Shown here: positions 52,728-61,137 of the stretch, piece after piece
Layout: each line of letters begins with the position of its first letter
Position numbering within the stretch: the stretch's first letter is position 1
Assembly: GCA_034231615.1 (NCBI GenBank)
Contig: CM067298.1
Location: 58,618,883-58,682,882 of the forward strand
Reading direction: 5' to 3'
DNA: 64,000 nucleotides
From: Meghimatium bilineatum
Lineage: Eukaryota > Mollusca > Gastropoda > Stylommatophora > Philomycidae
The notes under the pieces: generated by a model
Database searches by the model: none
Seen by the model: the letters and a program-made list of their open reading frames with translations, nothing else
Told to the model about the DNA's origin: nothing
Made by a program: the position numbers and the translations under genes

Positions 52728-53033
52728 GACTAAATTTTGTATGTGTTTGACCAAATGTTGTATGTGTTTGACCAAATGTTGTATATGTTTGACCAAATGT
52801 TGTATGTGTTTGACCAAATGTTGTATGTGTTTGACCAAATGTTGTATGTGTTTGACCAAATGTTGTATGTGTTTGACCAAATGTTGTATGTGTTTGACCA
52901 AATGTATGTGTTTGACCAAATTTTGTATGTGTTTGACCACATGTTGTATGTGTTTTACCAAATGTTGTATGTGTTTTACCAAATTTTGTATGTGTTTGAC
53001 CAAATGTTGTATGTGTTTGACCAAATGTTGTAG
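52728..53033. repeat. 21-bp minisatellite, about 14 units
   Basis: The unit is TTGTATGTGTTTGACCAAATG. One unit near 52,895 is 18 bp (missing TTG) and a few carry TTTTACC or CATG variants. Because unit length is a multiple of 3, long open frames appear on both strands (e.g. CMCLTKC, YVFDQML, VKHIQHL repeats); these are artefacts of periodicity. Confidence 0.95.
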
Positions 53034-53114
53034 ATATCAAAGCCAAATGGTAAACTATGATGTAACATATCTTATCCGGACTACATCCTGTTCAGTCCTT
53101 TACAATGCCAAAGT

Positions 53115-53260
53115 GATATGTGTTGGGCCATTGAGACAAATAAAACTGTGACAAAACATTTACGTTCTCTGGTGTATGTCCTGCTGGAAATCTAGTACGA
53201 ACATCCTGCTACAGGAAAGATCTTATGGGAGTATGGCAACGAGCGTAAAGAAAAGAGAAA
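53115..53260 (+). mobile_element. Family A retroposon, degenerate
   Basis: Plus-strand copy with GTGTTGGGCCATTGAGAC, AAATAAAACTGTGACA, GTCCTGCTGGAAATCTAGTA and CCTGCTACAGGAAAGATC in family order. The GAA tail is decayed (GAGCGTAAAGAAAAGAG). Confidence 0.65.
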
Positions 53261-53264
53261 TAAT

Positions 53265-53435
53265 ATAGCCTGACATGCACGGTGTAAGAGGCAACTAAAG
53301 AGAGGAGGCAAGGTGTCTACCCTGTGTTGAATTCAAAAGTCAAGCAAAAAATAGACAAAATGACCCGACATGCATGATGTAAGAGGCAGTTAAGATGGAA
53401 TTGACTGTCTCAACTCATAGGTTAAAGTGACCCAC
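53265..53435 (+). repeat. Two related short modules (family B 5'-like)
   Basis: CTGACATGCACGGTGTAAGAG at 53,270 and CCGACATGCATGATGTAAGA at about 53,362 start two parallel segments, each followed by GGCARYTAA. The second continues CTCATAGGTTAAAGTGACCC, as in the family B copy at 57,915. Probably partial tandem copies of the 5' half of a family B relative. Confidence 0.45.
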
Positions 53436-53444
53436 AAACAGTGC

Positions 53445-53610
53445 TTATTCTATATTTTCATGTTTATGTAATTATTGCTTATTATAAATTTGTGCTTATA
53501 AATTTTGGCTTATTATTAATTTTTACTTTTTAATAGTTTACTTATTATAAATTGTTTGCTTATTATAAATTGTTCCTTATTATGAATTGTTACTTATAAA
53601 TTTTTGCAGA
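53445..53610. repeat. A/T-rich tandem repeat (CTTATTATAAATT-type)
   Basis: Irregular copies of (G)CTTATTATAAATTG(T) in 14-20 bp steps. The same motif forms a second array at 54,608-54,732 in the same intron. Confidence 0.75.
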
Positions 53611-54008
53611 ACAATACGGGATCAAGGGTCCATGTATATACTATCAATTAGCGGGATTTTAAACAAACTTACAAATATTTCATATGATCAATATTTGTGT
53701 TCTTTGGTTCACACACATTTAGCGAGCTCAATGAAATTACATCATTTACAGATCTTGTCACTGTAATTCAAAATAGCTAATAGTAGTTACGCGCGGAGAT
53801 TAAAACTAGCAACGATTTAATGGTTTTTGTATTTTCAAGATATGAGGTACTGTTAGAATTTAGATGTTGTGTTAGGGGGGGGGATTAGACTCAGTGTTAG
53901 GACTAATTCTAACGCAAACCCCCTTTCTGATTTAATCAATTCAAGTTGGTAACTACATTGAAAGGGAGACAAATGATTTCTGCTTACTCTTTGTTTATGT
54001 ATTACCTC

Positions 54009-54157
54009 TCTCGCCGAAGACGGATGTGTCTGGCCATTGGCGCAAATAAAATTGTGACACAACGCATTTCCATTCTCTGAACTGGAAATCTAATAGGACT
54101 ATGGTCCGGCTACAAAGAAGATCCAACGAGAGTTTTAGAATGAACGCTGAAGAAGAA
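54009..54157 (+). mobile_element. Family A retroposon with 10-bp TSD
   Basis: Flanked by GTATTACCTC at 53,999-54,008 and 54,158-54,167. Starts TCTCGCCGAAGACGGATGTG, contains GGCCATTGGCGCAAATAAAA and CGCATTTCCATTCTCTG, and ends GAATGAACGCTGAAGAA. An internal deletion has removed ACATCCTGCT after CTCTGAACT. Confidence 0.85.
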
Positions 54158-54607
54158 GTATTACCTCCCATGCGAATATTTGAGCGACAATTATTGGGCA
54201 GGTTTTACATATATAAATATGCCAAGACAATAAATGGGGGAGTATTTAATTGGAGGGTTGTATGAGTGGAAACATGATTGGGTTTGAATGCTGGGTATTA
54301 TTTTGTTTCGAATAGTGAATTTGATTGTCACAATAGAAGTTAAATGTCATAGTATGACACTGTGCGCATTTCCCGTTTGCAAGTACTCTTCGTGACTGCA
54401 ACAATTGTACTGCGTCTTTGTCAGTCAAAGGCAAATTCAACATACATACGACAGCCATTTTACTAAAGATATGTAGTGGAAGAGTGACATAACGGAAGTG
54501 TGAATGGCATTATCAAGTTCTAAAAAATACGACAGGAGCGCATTTAAAAAAAAAAGTGTAAGCAGGAAATGCTAGATGTACACTTGATCCTGTATTGTTC
54601 CATTTTT

Positions 54608-54732
54608 GCTTATAAATTGTTACTTATTGTAAATTGTTACTTATTATAAATTGTTACTTATAAATTTAGCGTATTATAAGTTGTTACTTATTGTAAATTG
54701 TTACTTGTAATTTTTTTTTTTAATTATAAATT
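54608..54732. repeat. A/T-rich tandem repeat (second array of TTATTATAAATTG type)
   Basis: Copies of TTACTTATTATAAATTG with TTGTAAATTG variants run almost to the splice acceptor at 54,741; the T-run at 54,711-54,721 serves as part of the polypyrimidine tract. Confidence 0.75.
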
Positions 54733-54741
54733 ATCTTTTAG

Positions 54742-55009
54742 AGAACAGTGGAAACAGCATTTTTCTCCACGGGACCTAGTTGGCCTATCAGCGGAGCCTT
54801 ACCTTCTATATCCAACACATTACACCTGAGAACCATATTACATCTCCGACACTGAAGATTCAATCATCATTGACAAGGGTCATGCTCGTAAAGGTGCTGC
54901 AGACAGTGAACTGATGGTAGACACAAACATAGCAAGACCTGATGAGACAGAAACACAGATTGACGGTGTTATAAAGCTGGAAGGGCCAGTTGTCAAGGAT
55001 GAGTTTTAA
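54742..55009 (+). CDS. GT25-family glycosyltransferase, terminal exon with an in-frame TGA
   Basis: Begins after TTATCTTTTAG and continues the frame of 50,326-50,529: the joined Glu is followed by QWKQHFSPRDLVGLSAEP, YLLYPTHYT, then TGA at 54,827-54,829, then EPYYISDTEDS. In GT25 proteins PTHYT is followed by a Gly and then xxGYxSDTE, so a GGA to TGA change is the simplest explanation. After the stop the frame stays open for 59 codons (acidic tail with DETETQIDGV) to TAA at 55,007-55,009, ending VVKDEF. KDEF resembles the KDEL/RDEL-type ER retrieval signals that end animal family members. If real, the TGA removes the C-terminal 60 residues including that signal. It could be a pseudogene mutation, a polymorphism or a sequencing error. 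Confidence 0.85.
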
Positions 55010-55157
55010 TCAAGTATGGGAATAGTTAATTAATCGCTGTGTAATTATGAGAATAGGCATATAGATGAACTCTATTACTAAGCTGGAACTTAGCTCGCTA
55101 AATTAGATATGGGTTTTGTAGCAAGACAGTTAGATCTCCTTACCTACAAGTAATCAA
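55010..55157 (+). other. Probable 3' untranslated region, no clear polyadenylation signal
   Basis: Directly after the TAA at 55,009. No canonical AATAAA is seen before the LINE fragment at 55,158; the true 3' end is unresolved. Confidence 0.4.
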
Positions 55158-55433
55158 TCAAGTGCCATGCCAATTGGTGTAGGTAATCATGCTTCTCCAC
55201 AACTTTCTGCCTCTTGTGTTGTTAAGTAATTCAATTGACTTCATTTTGTACCACACTGACAACCCATCCAGAAATTTATCTCTTTGTCTTCCTCTGTCTC
55301 TTCTCCCCTTGATCTTTCCAGTTGTTATTAAATGTTGAAGTTTTACTTTTCTCATCGCACGTCTAAGACCATCGGAAAACACATATGAAGTAGCAACAAA
55401 AATAATTTTTAAATTTTGGGACCGCCACAACAT
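55158..55433 (-). mobile_element. LINE 3' fragment (reverse transcriptase C-terminal tail), minus strand
   Basis: The minus strand encodes an uninterrupted 91-residue stretch: LRRAMRKVKLQHLITTGKI, KGRRDRGRQRDKFLDGLSVW, IELLNNTRGRKLWRSM and a terminal HGT stop. This matches the conserved tail of many non-LTR retrotransposons (R-x-M-K/R-x-x-x-L-x-H-L-I/M-x-T-G-K-I-x-G, R-G-R-Q-R, R-x-x-W-R-S/F-M, HGT end). Only the tail is present, consistent with 5' truncation. Family not resolved. Antisense to the GT25-like gene and just downstream of its last codon. Confidence 0.8.
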
Positions 55434-55810
55434 GAAGAACTATTAAAGGGTTGGGGGATTAGGAAGGCTGAAGGATAGAGGGATTACACTGCATGGAGTT
55501 TATTATCTGAATCCTGTATTATTTGTGTGTTTTATTTTCTGTGTTTTTTATCATGAACTATTTGAAATAGATTTATGTTTTCTGTAATATTGTTGATTTT
55601 TCTCTTGTTGTTCCAGCTGACCATTTATATTTCTTATTGTGACGTAATGTACATTAGCTGTCTAGTTTACAGAAAAGCTGCAATATGTATGTATTTTGGC
55701 CTGGTATATTTAATTTTATGTCGCAATATTGTTGATATAGACATGCTATTTGTATCTCAAGCATTTTTCTGCGATCAATTATTATACATCCAGTTTGATA
55801 TTGTTCACGG
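55434..55810. other. Sequence without identifiable features
   Basis: T-rich stretch. A hydrophobic 79-residue open frame at 55,575-55,814 has no recognised motifs and is probably chance. Confidence 0.5.
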
Positions 55811-56205
55811 ATGATAATGATGACATAATCCCTTTAATCGTGAGCAAATAGCTCTTGACACTTGATGATGATAAAATAATCCCTTTAGCTGTGAACAGGT
55901 AGCTCTTTTACACATGGTGATGATGAAATAATCCCTTTAGCTGTGAACAGGTAGCTCTTTACACATGGTGATGATGAAATAATCCCTTTAGCTGTGAACA
56001 GGTAGCTCTTTACACATGGTGATGATGAAATAATCCCTTTAGCTGTGAACAGGTAGCTCTTGACACATGATGATGATGCATCCCGTTATCTGTGAGCAGG
56101 TAGCTCTTGACACATGATGATGATGATGCATCCCGTTACCTGTGAACAGATAGCTCTTGACACATGATGATGATGCATCCCGTTACCTGTGAGCAGGTAG
56201 CTCTT
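55811..56205. repeat. ~47-53-bp minisatellite, about 8 units
   Basis: Units carry GATGATGAAATAATCCCTTT or GATGATGATGCATCCCGTTA, then TGTGARCAGGTAGCTCTT, then ACACATG. The first five have AATAATCCCTTTA and the last three GCATCCCGTTA, so two subtypes were amplified in turn. The array ends exactly where family C copy C2 begins. Confidence 0.9.
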
Positions 56206-56905
56206 GAAAGTCCATAGCCTTTTTTGACATAAGCACAGGTTCTTCTCAGTTGTGTAACTGAGGTGCCTGCCAGACTCACGTAAGGTTGTCTCAAAGGTAT
56301 GGATGGTTAGGGGGAGTTTATAGATGCATATGTTTTGTCCCCAAAGGGAGGCATTCCACTGTGGCAGTATCTTAGGATTATCACATCCTGCTAGGAGCAC
56401 AGCACGCACATCTGAGCCAACAATCTCATCATTCTTCTGTCAGATTTGTTGACACATCCGCAGTGATGCACATTAAGTATTCCTCTGCCACAACTGGACA
56501 ATGGTGCAATGTCTGCTGGTCAGTAGCTCTTCAGCATCCATGATCAAAGATTATTTGATAGAAAACAAAAGTAAGAAATTGAAACAAGATGATTTTTTTC
56601 ACTCAACTTTCCTTAGTAACCTATTACAACATTCCTGGAAAGAAGACAGTATCCTTATTCTTTGTACCCGGAACCAGCAGTCCAGGCCCAAGTTACTATA
56701 TGGGCGATTGGTCCTGTATAGAATAGTTTGTTTAGGTTGCCATGAGTCTCCCACAGTTTGTTTTGTAGAGATATTCCTGTGGACCAGGATATTTCTCTGT
56801 CAACAAATTCTCTGGGTTAATACTGTAGTATATATTCTGGGTAGGTGTTGTTATTCTGCACATGTTGGTTGCAGAGTCGCTAATACCGATTCGGGGTAAG
56901 TGTGC
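56190..56905 (+). mobile_element. Family C dispersed repeat, copy C2
   Basis: Shares with C1 and C3, in order: GTAGCT junction, AGTCCATAGCCT-like, GTGTAACTGAGGT, AAGGTTGTCTCA, GTCCCCAAAGGGAGGCATTCCA, GTGGCAGTATC, CACATCCTGCTAGGAG, CATTCTTCTGTCAGATTTG, TTGACACATCCGCAGTGATG, GGTGCAATGTCTGCTG, CCTGGAAAGAAGA and GGTTGCCATGAGTC-like landmarks. No coding capacity found; superfamily unknown. Confidence 0.7.
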
Positions 56906-57283
56906 TTTTAGATGGCAATGTTCCATTCTCAGTCGAAATACCCTGACTTGTTCCTGTCAGTTGAATTTGTTCATGCTGTCTTGCTCAGGGCTGTAGTTTC
57001 CATTTAGTTCTCTCCACTAAAGTCTCAGATTATTTTAGCGGAGACGCTACTTCCCTGAAATTTTGAAGTACGTGGGATTGAGGGAGATTATCTGCCATTT
57101 TTGACAATTCGTCTTTGCTTTCAGGCATTTTTTTAGCATCTAATTATTCTTTATATTGTACAATATCTTTACTTTTTCTAAATACTCTATTTAGCTGAAA
57201 GGGAAAATAGCTGTGTTTGAATTTCTAAACCACCACCCCATACTTCCTTATTTACAGATCTGGTGCTATGCCATTGTTGGAGC
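56906..57283. other. Sequence without identifiable features
   Basis: Moderately T-rich intergenic DNA; nothing recognised on either strand. Confidence 0.5.
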
Positions 57284-57296
57284 TAGTTTTCAAGTA

Positions 57297-57571
57297 GTAA
57301 TGTTAAAGTTAACCATAGCATTTATTAAATGCCGTAGGGGTGTAAGATGTTAATGACCTCACATTTCAGTGGCTCTGCTATATGAGGGTGGTAGCCATCT
57401 CCTCTCCCTCGCAGTCTTTACTTCCTGGATTAATCCGGTACCCAATTAAGGCTGGGTTGACCCGGGAGCCTTTGTGATTTGAAAAATGTTTCCGCCTCAA
57501 ACTGGGGAATGAACCCAAGACCACTCATATGCAAAACCAGCCCGCTAACCACTGCCCTACCCAGCTCCCTG
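57297..57571 (-). mobile_element. tRNA-derived SINE, full length, 13-bp TSD
   Basis: Flanked by TAGTTTTCAAGTA at 57,284-57,296 and 57,572-57,584. Read on the minus strand the 5' end has GGGTAGGGCAGTGGTTAGCG (RNA polymerase III A-box-like) and, about 30 bp on, GGGTTCATTCCC (B-box-like), spaced as in a tRNA gene. A body follows with GGCTCCCGGGTCAACCCAGC and GGTACCGGATTAATCCAGG, then an A/T-rich 3' end containing AATAAATG. About 275 bp long. Unrelated in its 5' part to families A and B. Confidence 0.88.
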
Positions 57572-57584
57572 TAGTTTTCAAGTA

Positions 57585-57674
57585 CGTTTTATCCGAAGAT
57601 TAAGATTGTGAACTTCATCACGTTTTATCCTAGGGTTAAGATTGTGAACTTCAGCCCATGTTTTATCTTAGGGT
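57585..57674. repeat. 36-bp short tandem repeat, about 2.5 units
   Basis: CGTTTTATCCKARGRTTAAG followed by ATTGTGAACTTCA occurs twice, with a third partial unit TGTTTTATCTTAGGGTTT. It starts immediately after the SINE target duplication. Confidence 0.8.
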
Positions 57675-57813
57675 TTGCTTCTCACGTATATTGTTGACTG
57701 GAATTTCTCTGTGTAATGTTGTTCTGTTAGTTTGCAGTACAGCTGAAATATTTGTACTTTCAACTTGGTATATCCATTTTTCTGCATGTCCCCAATATAT
57801 ATCATTGTCTTCC

Positions 57814-58195
57814 TCTCACCGGTGTGTTGCCAGGGCACGAAAGGGGAGCAAAGACATCAACTTACCTGCCATGTAGTAAGTGGCAACTAAGGAGGTTTGT
57901 GGGTGTTATTGACATTTCCAACCCATAGGTCAAAGTGACTCTTCTTCTTCAGCGTCCATTCTCAAACTTCTGCTGAATCTCTCTTGTAGCAAGACAATGG
58001 TACTACTAGATTTCCAGCAGGACGTAATCCAGAGAAAGGAAATTCATTGTGTCCCCATTTTATTTGCATCAGTGGCCTGACTCAAAAGTAAATCAACCAT
58101 GCTCAATCTGGATCTTTCAGGTCAAAAGGTACAGATATTGCAGTCATGCTGTAAGCCAAAACAACAGAATCTATTCTCCAGACTACTTCTAGATA
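57814..58195 (+). mobile_element. Family B retroposon interrupted by a family A insertion
   Basis: The left part 57,814-57,943 (GGTGTGTTGCCAGGGCACG, GGCAACTAAGGAGGTTTG, CCATAGGTCAAAGTGACT) and right part about 58,103-58,195 (ACCATGCTCAATCTGGATC, AGGTCAAAAGGTACAG, CTATTCTCCAGACTACTTC) are consecutive pieces of family B, compared with the copy at 62,345. The insertion is at the GTGACTC position. Confidence 0.65.
57944..58102 (-). mobile_element. Family A retroposon nested in family B
   Basis: CTTCTTCTTCAGCGTCCATT, CTCTTGTAGCAAGACAATGG, TAGATTTCCAGCAGGACGTA, TTTTATTTGCATCAGTGGCC in family A order, reverse orientation. TGACTC occurs at both junctions, a short possible target-site duplication. 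Confidence 0.7.
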
Positions 58196-58211
58196 ACCAT
58201 CAGTAGTTGTG

Positions 58212-58352
58212 GGGGCATTCATTCTCAAACTCTCACTTTATCTCTTGTATAGCAGAACACTGGTCTTACTAGATTTCCAGCAGGATGTAATTTAGAGAAC
58301 ACAAATACATTGTGTCGCAATTGTATTTGCGCCAATAAATCCGACTTCGGCG
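58212..58352 (-). mobile_element. Family A retroposon, degenerate
   Basis: CATTCATTCTCAAACTCTCA, TAGATTTCCAGCAGGATGTA, CATTGTGTCGCAATTGTATT and TGCGCCAATAAATCCGAC landmarks are present; the GAA tail is eroded. Confidence 0.7.
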
Positions 58353-58496
58353 TTAGTAACTAATACATTCATTATTTTTACTACTTTGACTGAACAGTAA
58401 ATGTCTGTAACTGTATTGATAGTATAGTAAGCAAAGGGTGTGATTTTTCTACACTCGTCCGAATGATGGAGGACAGGTGTATGGTGTGCTTTGAAG

Positions 58497-58612
58497 GGCT
58501 TTTTGTGATAGGGGTGTTGGGAGAGCTTTTTGTGATAGGGTGTTAGGAGGACTTTTTATTATAGGGTGTTAGGAGGGATTTTTGTGATAGGGTTTTTTGG
58601 TGTGCTTTTTTT
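58497..58612. repeat. ~28-bp short tandem repeat, about 4 units
   Basis: Imperfect units of CTTTTTGTGATAGGGTGTTAGGAGGR. Flanking DNA from 58,353 to 58,704 otherwise shows nothing recognisable. Confidence 0.7.
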
Positions 58613-58704
58613 CTAACATCGCCAGAGTGGAATCCCTACAACCCTGATAGGTTATGGGTCATTATTATTATATGCCAGACGTACGAAAGAACTGGTTCTC
58701 ATAC

Positions 58705-58757
58705 TTGTTGTCATAGCCACAGACACAACACAGAGTTTTAGAATGAATGCAGATGAA
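58705..58757 (+). mobile_element. Family A/B 3'-end remnant
   Basis: GACACAACACAGAGTTTTAG followed by AATGAATGCAGATGAAGAA: the start and end of the shared 3' module brought together by an internal deletion. Confidence 0.5.
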
Positions 58758-58835
58758 GAACTTTACATCAGCGATGTTGTCATTTGTTTTTGTATTATAA
58801 ATATGTTTTTTCACTTAATGATTTTTCATATTATG

Positions 58836-58985
58836 TGATACTAATTGGTGCTAATTAGTCATGTACAGAGCTGCAGATTATGTAATATATTCTCACAAAC
58901 ATATATTTTGATATGAATTGGTGCTATTTAGTCGTGTACAGAGCTGCAGACTAAACAATATATTCATATTTGATATATCAACATT
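58836..58985. repeat. ~75-bp imperfect tandem duplication
   Basis: AATTGGTGCTAATTAGTCAT then GTACAGAGCTGCAGATTATG recurs about 75 bp later as AATTGGTGCTATTTAGTCGT then GTACAGAGCTGCAGACTAAA. Confidence 0.75.
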
Positions 58986-59102
58986 GTAATCATTTAAATA
59001 TATTTGTGCTTCACTAATGAAGATAGAAATCTTTTGAGCAGACATCACATATTTTTTTATTGTAGGAGTGTACAAACAATTCATTATGATTTTTGGAGCT
59101 TT

Positions 59103-59336
59103 CCCTGAATGCGTGCCTACCAAAATATTTTTATTATTTCTCTTGGTTATGTTTGTCAGATAATGGGTATTTATTAGCCGAAATGCTAATCCTAACTCAT
59201 ACAACTCTCCTAACCACTCATACGATCATCTTAGATAAATAAATATTTAAGTTAATAAACATAGATAAACAAATGTATAAACATAATCAGGGAAATAATC
59301 AAAATACAATTTTATTGGGTAGGCACGCATTCGGGG
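59103..59336. mobile_element. Candidate MITE, ~234 bp with long inverted termini
   Basis: The left end CCCTGAATGCGTGCCTACC at 59,103 is matched inversely by GGTAGGCACGCATTCGGGG at 59,318-59,336 (one mismatch). Imperfect complementarity continues inward about 20-25 bp more (AAAATATTTTTATTATTTC against GAAATAATCAAAATACAATT). A/T-rich interior, no coding. No target-site duplication is evident, so superfamily is unassigned. Confidence 0.5.
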
Positions 59337-59374
59337 ACAGATCCTGATTGTTTCTAAAATAAATCCTCAATGTT

Positions 59375-59832
59375 TCATCTTCAGCATTTTTTTAATCAAA
59401 CTTCAACTGGATCTCTCTTGTAGCAGGACAATGGATGGTCCTAGATTTTATCTCTTGTAGCAGGACAATGGATGGTCCTAGATTTTATCTCTCTTGTAGC
59501 AGGACAATGGATGGTCTTAGATTTTATCTCTCTTGTAGCAGGACAATGGATGGTCCTAGATTTTATCTCTCTTGTAGCAGGACAATGGATGGTCCTAGAT
59601 TTTATCTCTCTTGTAGCAGGACAATGGTCCTAGATTTTATCTCTCTTGTAGCAGGACAATGGATGGTCCTAGATTTTATATCTCTTGTAGCAGGACAATG
59701 GTCCTAGATTTTATATCTCTTGTAGCAGGACAATGGTCCTAGATTTTCAACAGGATGTAGTCTAGAGAATGGAAATGCGTTGTGCCAAGTGTTTTATTTG
59801 TACCAATGGCCCAACACATTTGTCTCAGTGCT
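59375..59832 (-). mobile_element. Family A retroposon with internal ~39-bp tandem expansion
   Basis: The outer parts are ordinary family A (CATCTTCAGCATTTTTTTAA and, on the far side, CAACAGGATGTAGTCTAGAG, ATGGCCCAACACATTTG). Between 59,411 and 59,741 the core unit CTCTTGTAGCAGGACAATGG, then ATGGTCCTAGATTTTAT, is repeated about nine times with 39-, 37- and 35-bp variants. A chance open frame at 59,435-59,707 is due to the periodicity. Confidence 0.85.
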
Positions 59833-60186
59833 CTATATTATATTATCCATGTACTAAGGGAAATTTTCAGCAAATTATGTGGTTTCCTGATGATTTATCT
59901 CTAAAAATTTTGCTGTGTCAAATATTTGCTTTATAACAGTAATTAACAGACTGGCAATCTACATACTTTGAAAGTTTATGAATGACCAGTGTTGCCGTGT
60001 GATTCGTATCTTTAGTTTCTTCCAACCTCTTGGATATCACAGGGATCTCTTCCCTGCACATGATAGTGCTGGTGGTAATGACAGAACAGTTCAACTTGCT
60101 TAAAACGTGTCGAGTCTGTGAATGATCTTTATGAAGGGAAATTGAAGTGTAAAATAATGACTTTGTAACAGGACTTTAAAAAAAGT
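59833..60186. other. Sequence with one half of an imperfect duplication
   Basis: TAGTTTCTTCCAACCTCTTG at about 60,015 recurs at about 60,411 with similar flanks (GTGTTGCCGTGTGATTCGTA against GATGCTGCTGTGAGTCATTG), so about 80 bp is duplicated around the family A insertion at 60,187. Otherwise featureless. Confidence 0.5.
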
Positions 60187-60343
60187 CCCACCAAAGATGG
60201 ATGTGTCGAGCCATTGCGGAAAAATAACGGCGACATAATTTATTTCCATTTTCTGGACTACACCCTGCTGGAAATATAAGACTATTGTCCTGCTACAAGA
60301 GAGAACCAGCGGGAGTTTGAGAATGAACGCTGAAGAGGATGAA
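60187..60343 (+). mobile_element. Family A retroposon
   Basis: CCCACCAAAGATGGATGTGT at the 5' end, GACTACACCCTGCTGGAAAT, CTATTGTCCTGCTACAAGAG and GAGAATGAACGCTGAAGAGG at the 3' end. No clear target-site duplication. Confidence 0.8.
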
Positions 60344-60429
60344 GTAAAGAATGTGTACATGCATTGAGAGATTATAAATGGCTGATGCTGCTGTGAGTCA
60401 TTGATATCTCTAGTTTCTTCCAACCTCTT

Positions 60430-60550
60430 GGGTAGGGTATCTCATGGATATGATAAGCTCTTCCATCCTCTTGGGTATCTTATGGATATACTTCCCCAGA
60501 CATGATAAGCTCATCCATCCCCCTGGGTATCTCATGGATACACTTCCTCT
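60430..60550. repeat. ~60-bp imperfect tandem repeat
   Basis: Three versions of GGGTATCTCATGGATA with interleaved ATGATAAGCTCWTCCATCC occur, at about 60,435, 60,470 and 60,524. Confidence 0.65.
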
Positions 60551-60649
60551 GTCGTGAGGGCATTTGATGGCTGGTCACATTCTATAGAAAGTCGTATTGG
60601 CTCAGAAGTCATACTGAAGTGGGATGAAAATATCAGATGTACCTTTAGA

Positions 60650-60710
60650 TGTACGCAGGTAGCTTTAGATGTACGCAGGTAGCTTTAGATGTACGCAGAT
60701 AGCTTTCGAC
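60650..60710. repeat. 20-bp tandem repeat, 3 units
   Basis: TAGATGTACGCAGGTAGCTT three times, at the same junction of family C where C2 carries its 47-53-bp array. Confidence 0.85.
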
Positions 60711-60782
60711 AGTCCTTCTAGAAAAACCACATGTCCTCATCGGTTGAGTAACTGAGGTGATACACAAATTCACATAAGATTT

Positions 60783-60950
60783 ACTGTTTCTTCTTCTTCA
60801 GCATTTATTCTCAAACTCCCATTGGATCTCTCTTATAGCAGGACAATGGTTAAACTATATTTCCAGCAGGATGTAGTCCAGAAAATGGAAATATGTTGTG
60901 TACCCGTTTTATTTGCACCAATGGCCCGACACATCCATCCTCTGCAGTAT
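60783..60950 (-). mobile_element. Family A retroposon inserted in family C copy C3
   Basis: TTCTTCTTCTTCAGCATTTA, CTCTTATAGCAGGACAATGG, CCAGCAGGATGTAGTCCAG, GTTTTATTTGCACCAATGGC, CCGACACATCCATCC in reverse family A order. Family C similarity resumes near 60,970 (GGTTGTCTTAGGG). Confidence 0.8.
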
Positions 60951-61137
60951 TTGCCATTTCAAAATTTATGGTTGTCTTAGGGATTTTTATGGATACATGT
61001 TTAGTCCCTGAATGGAGACATTCCAGTGTGGCAATATCCCTGTTTCATCACATCGTTCTAGGAGGGTAGAATTATATGTCTGGGCCAACTAGTTCATCCA
61101 TTCTTCTATCAGATCTGTTGACCCATCTGCAGTGATG

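Larger units (their letters stand above)
50530..54741 (+). other. Intron of the GT25-like gene (4.2 kb)
   Basis: Bounded by GTGAGT at 50,530 and a T-rich tract ending TTATCTTTTAG at 54,741. Removal joins GA to A in a Glu codon, so reading frame is preserved. The intron is filled with dispersed repeats and minisatellites annotated separately. No other exon was found. The stretches 50,533-50,844, 51,450-52,180, 53,611-53,998 and 54,168-54,600 show nothing I can name. Confidence 0.85.

Noticed and set aside
52536..53151. Cys-rich or His-rich repeat proteins across the 21-bp array
   Set aside because: Same periodicity artefact, with open frames on both strands at once.
54827..54829. TGA read as selenocysteine
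   Set aside because: GT25 enzymes have Gly at this place and no known selenoprotein members; no SECIS-like element was noticed downstream.
55575..55814. Small membrane protein gene
   Set aside because: Hydrophobic because the DNA is T-rich; no motif, no homologous neighbour, no splice support.
56501..56899. 132-residue open frame
   Set aside because: Lies wholly within dispersed repeat C2; the copy at C3 does not keep the frame.
58893..59204. 103-residue minus-strand frame
   Set aside because: Overlaps a tandem duplication and the candidate MITE end; no recognisable protein features.
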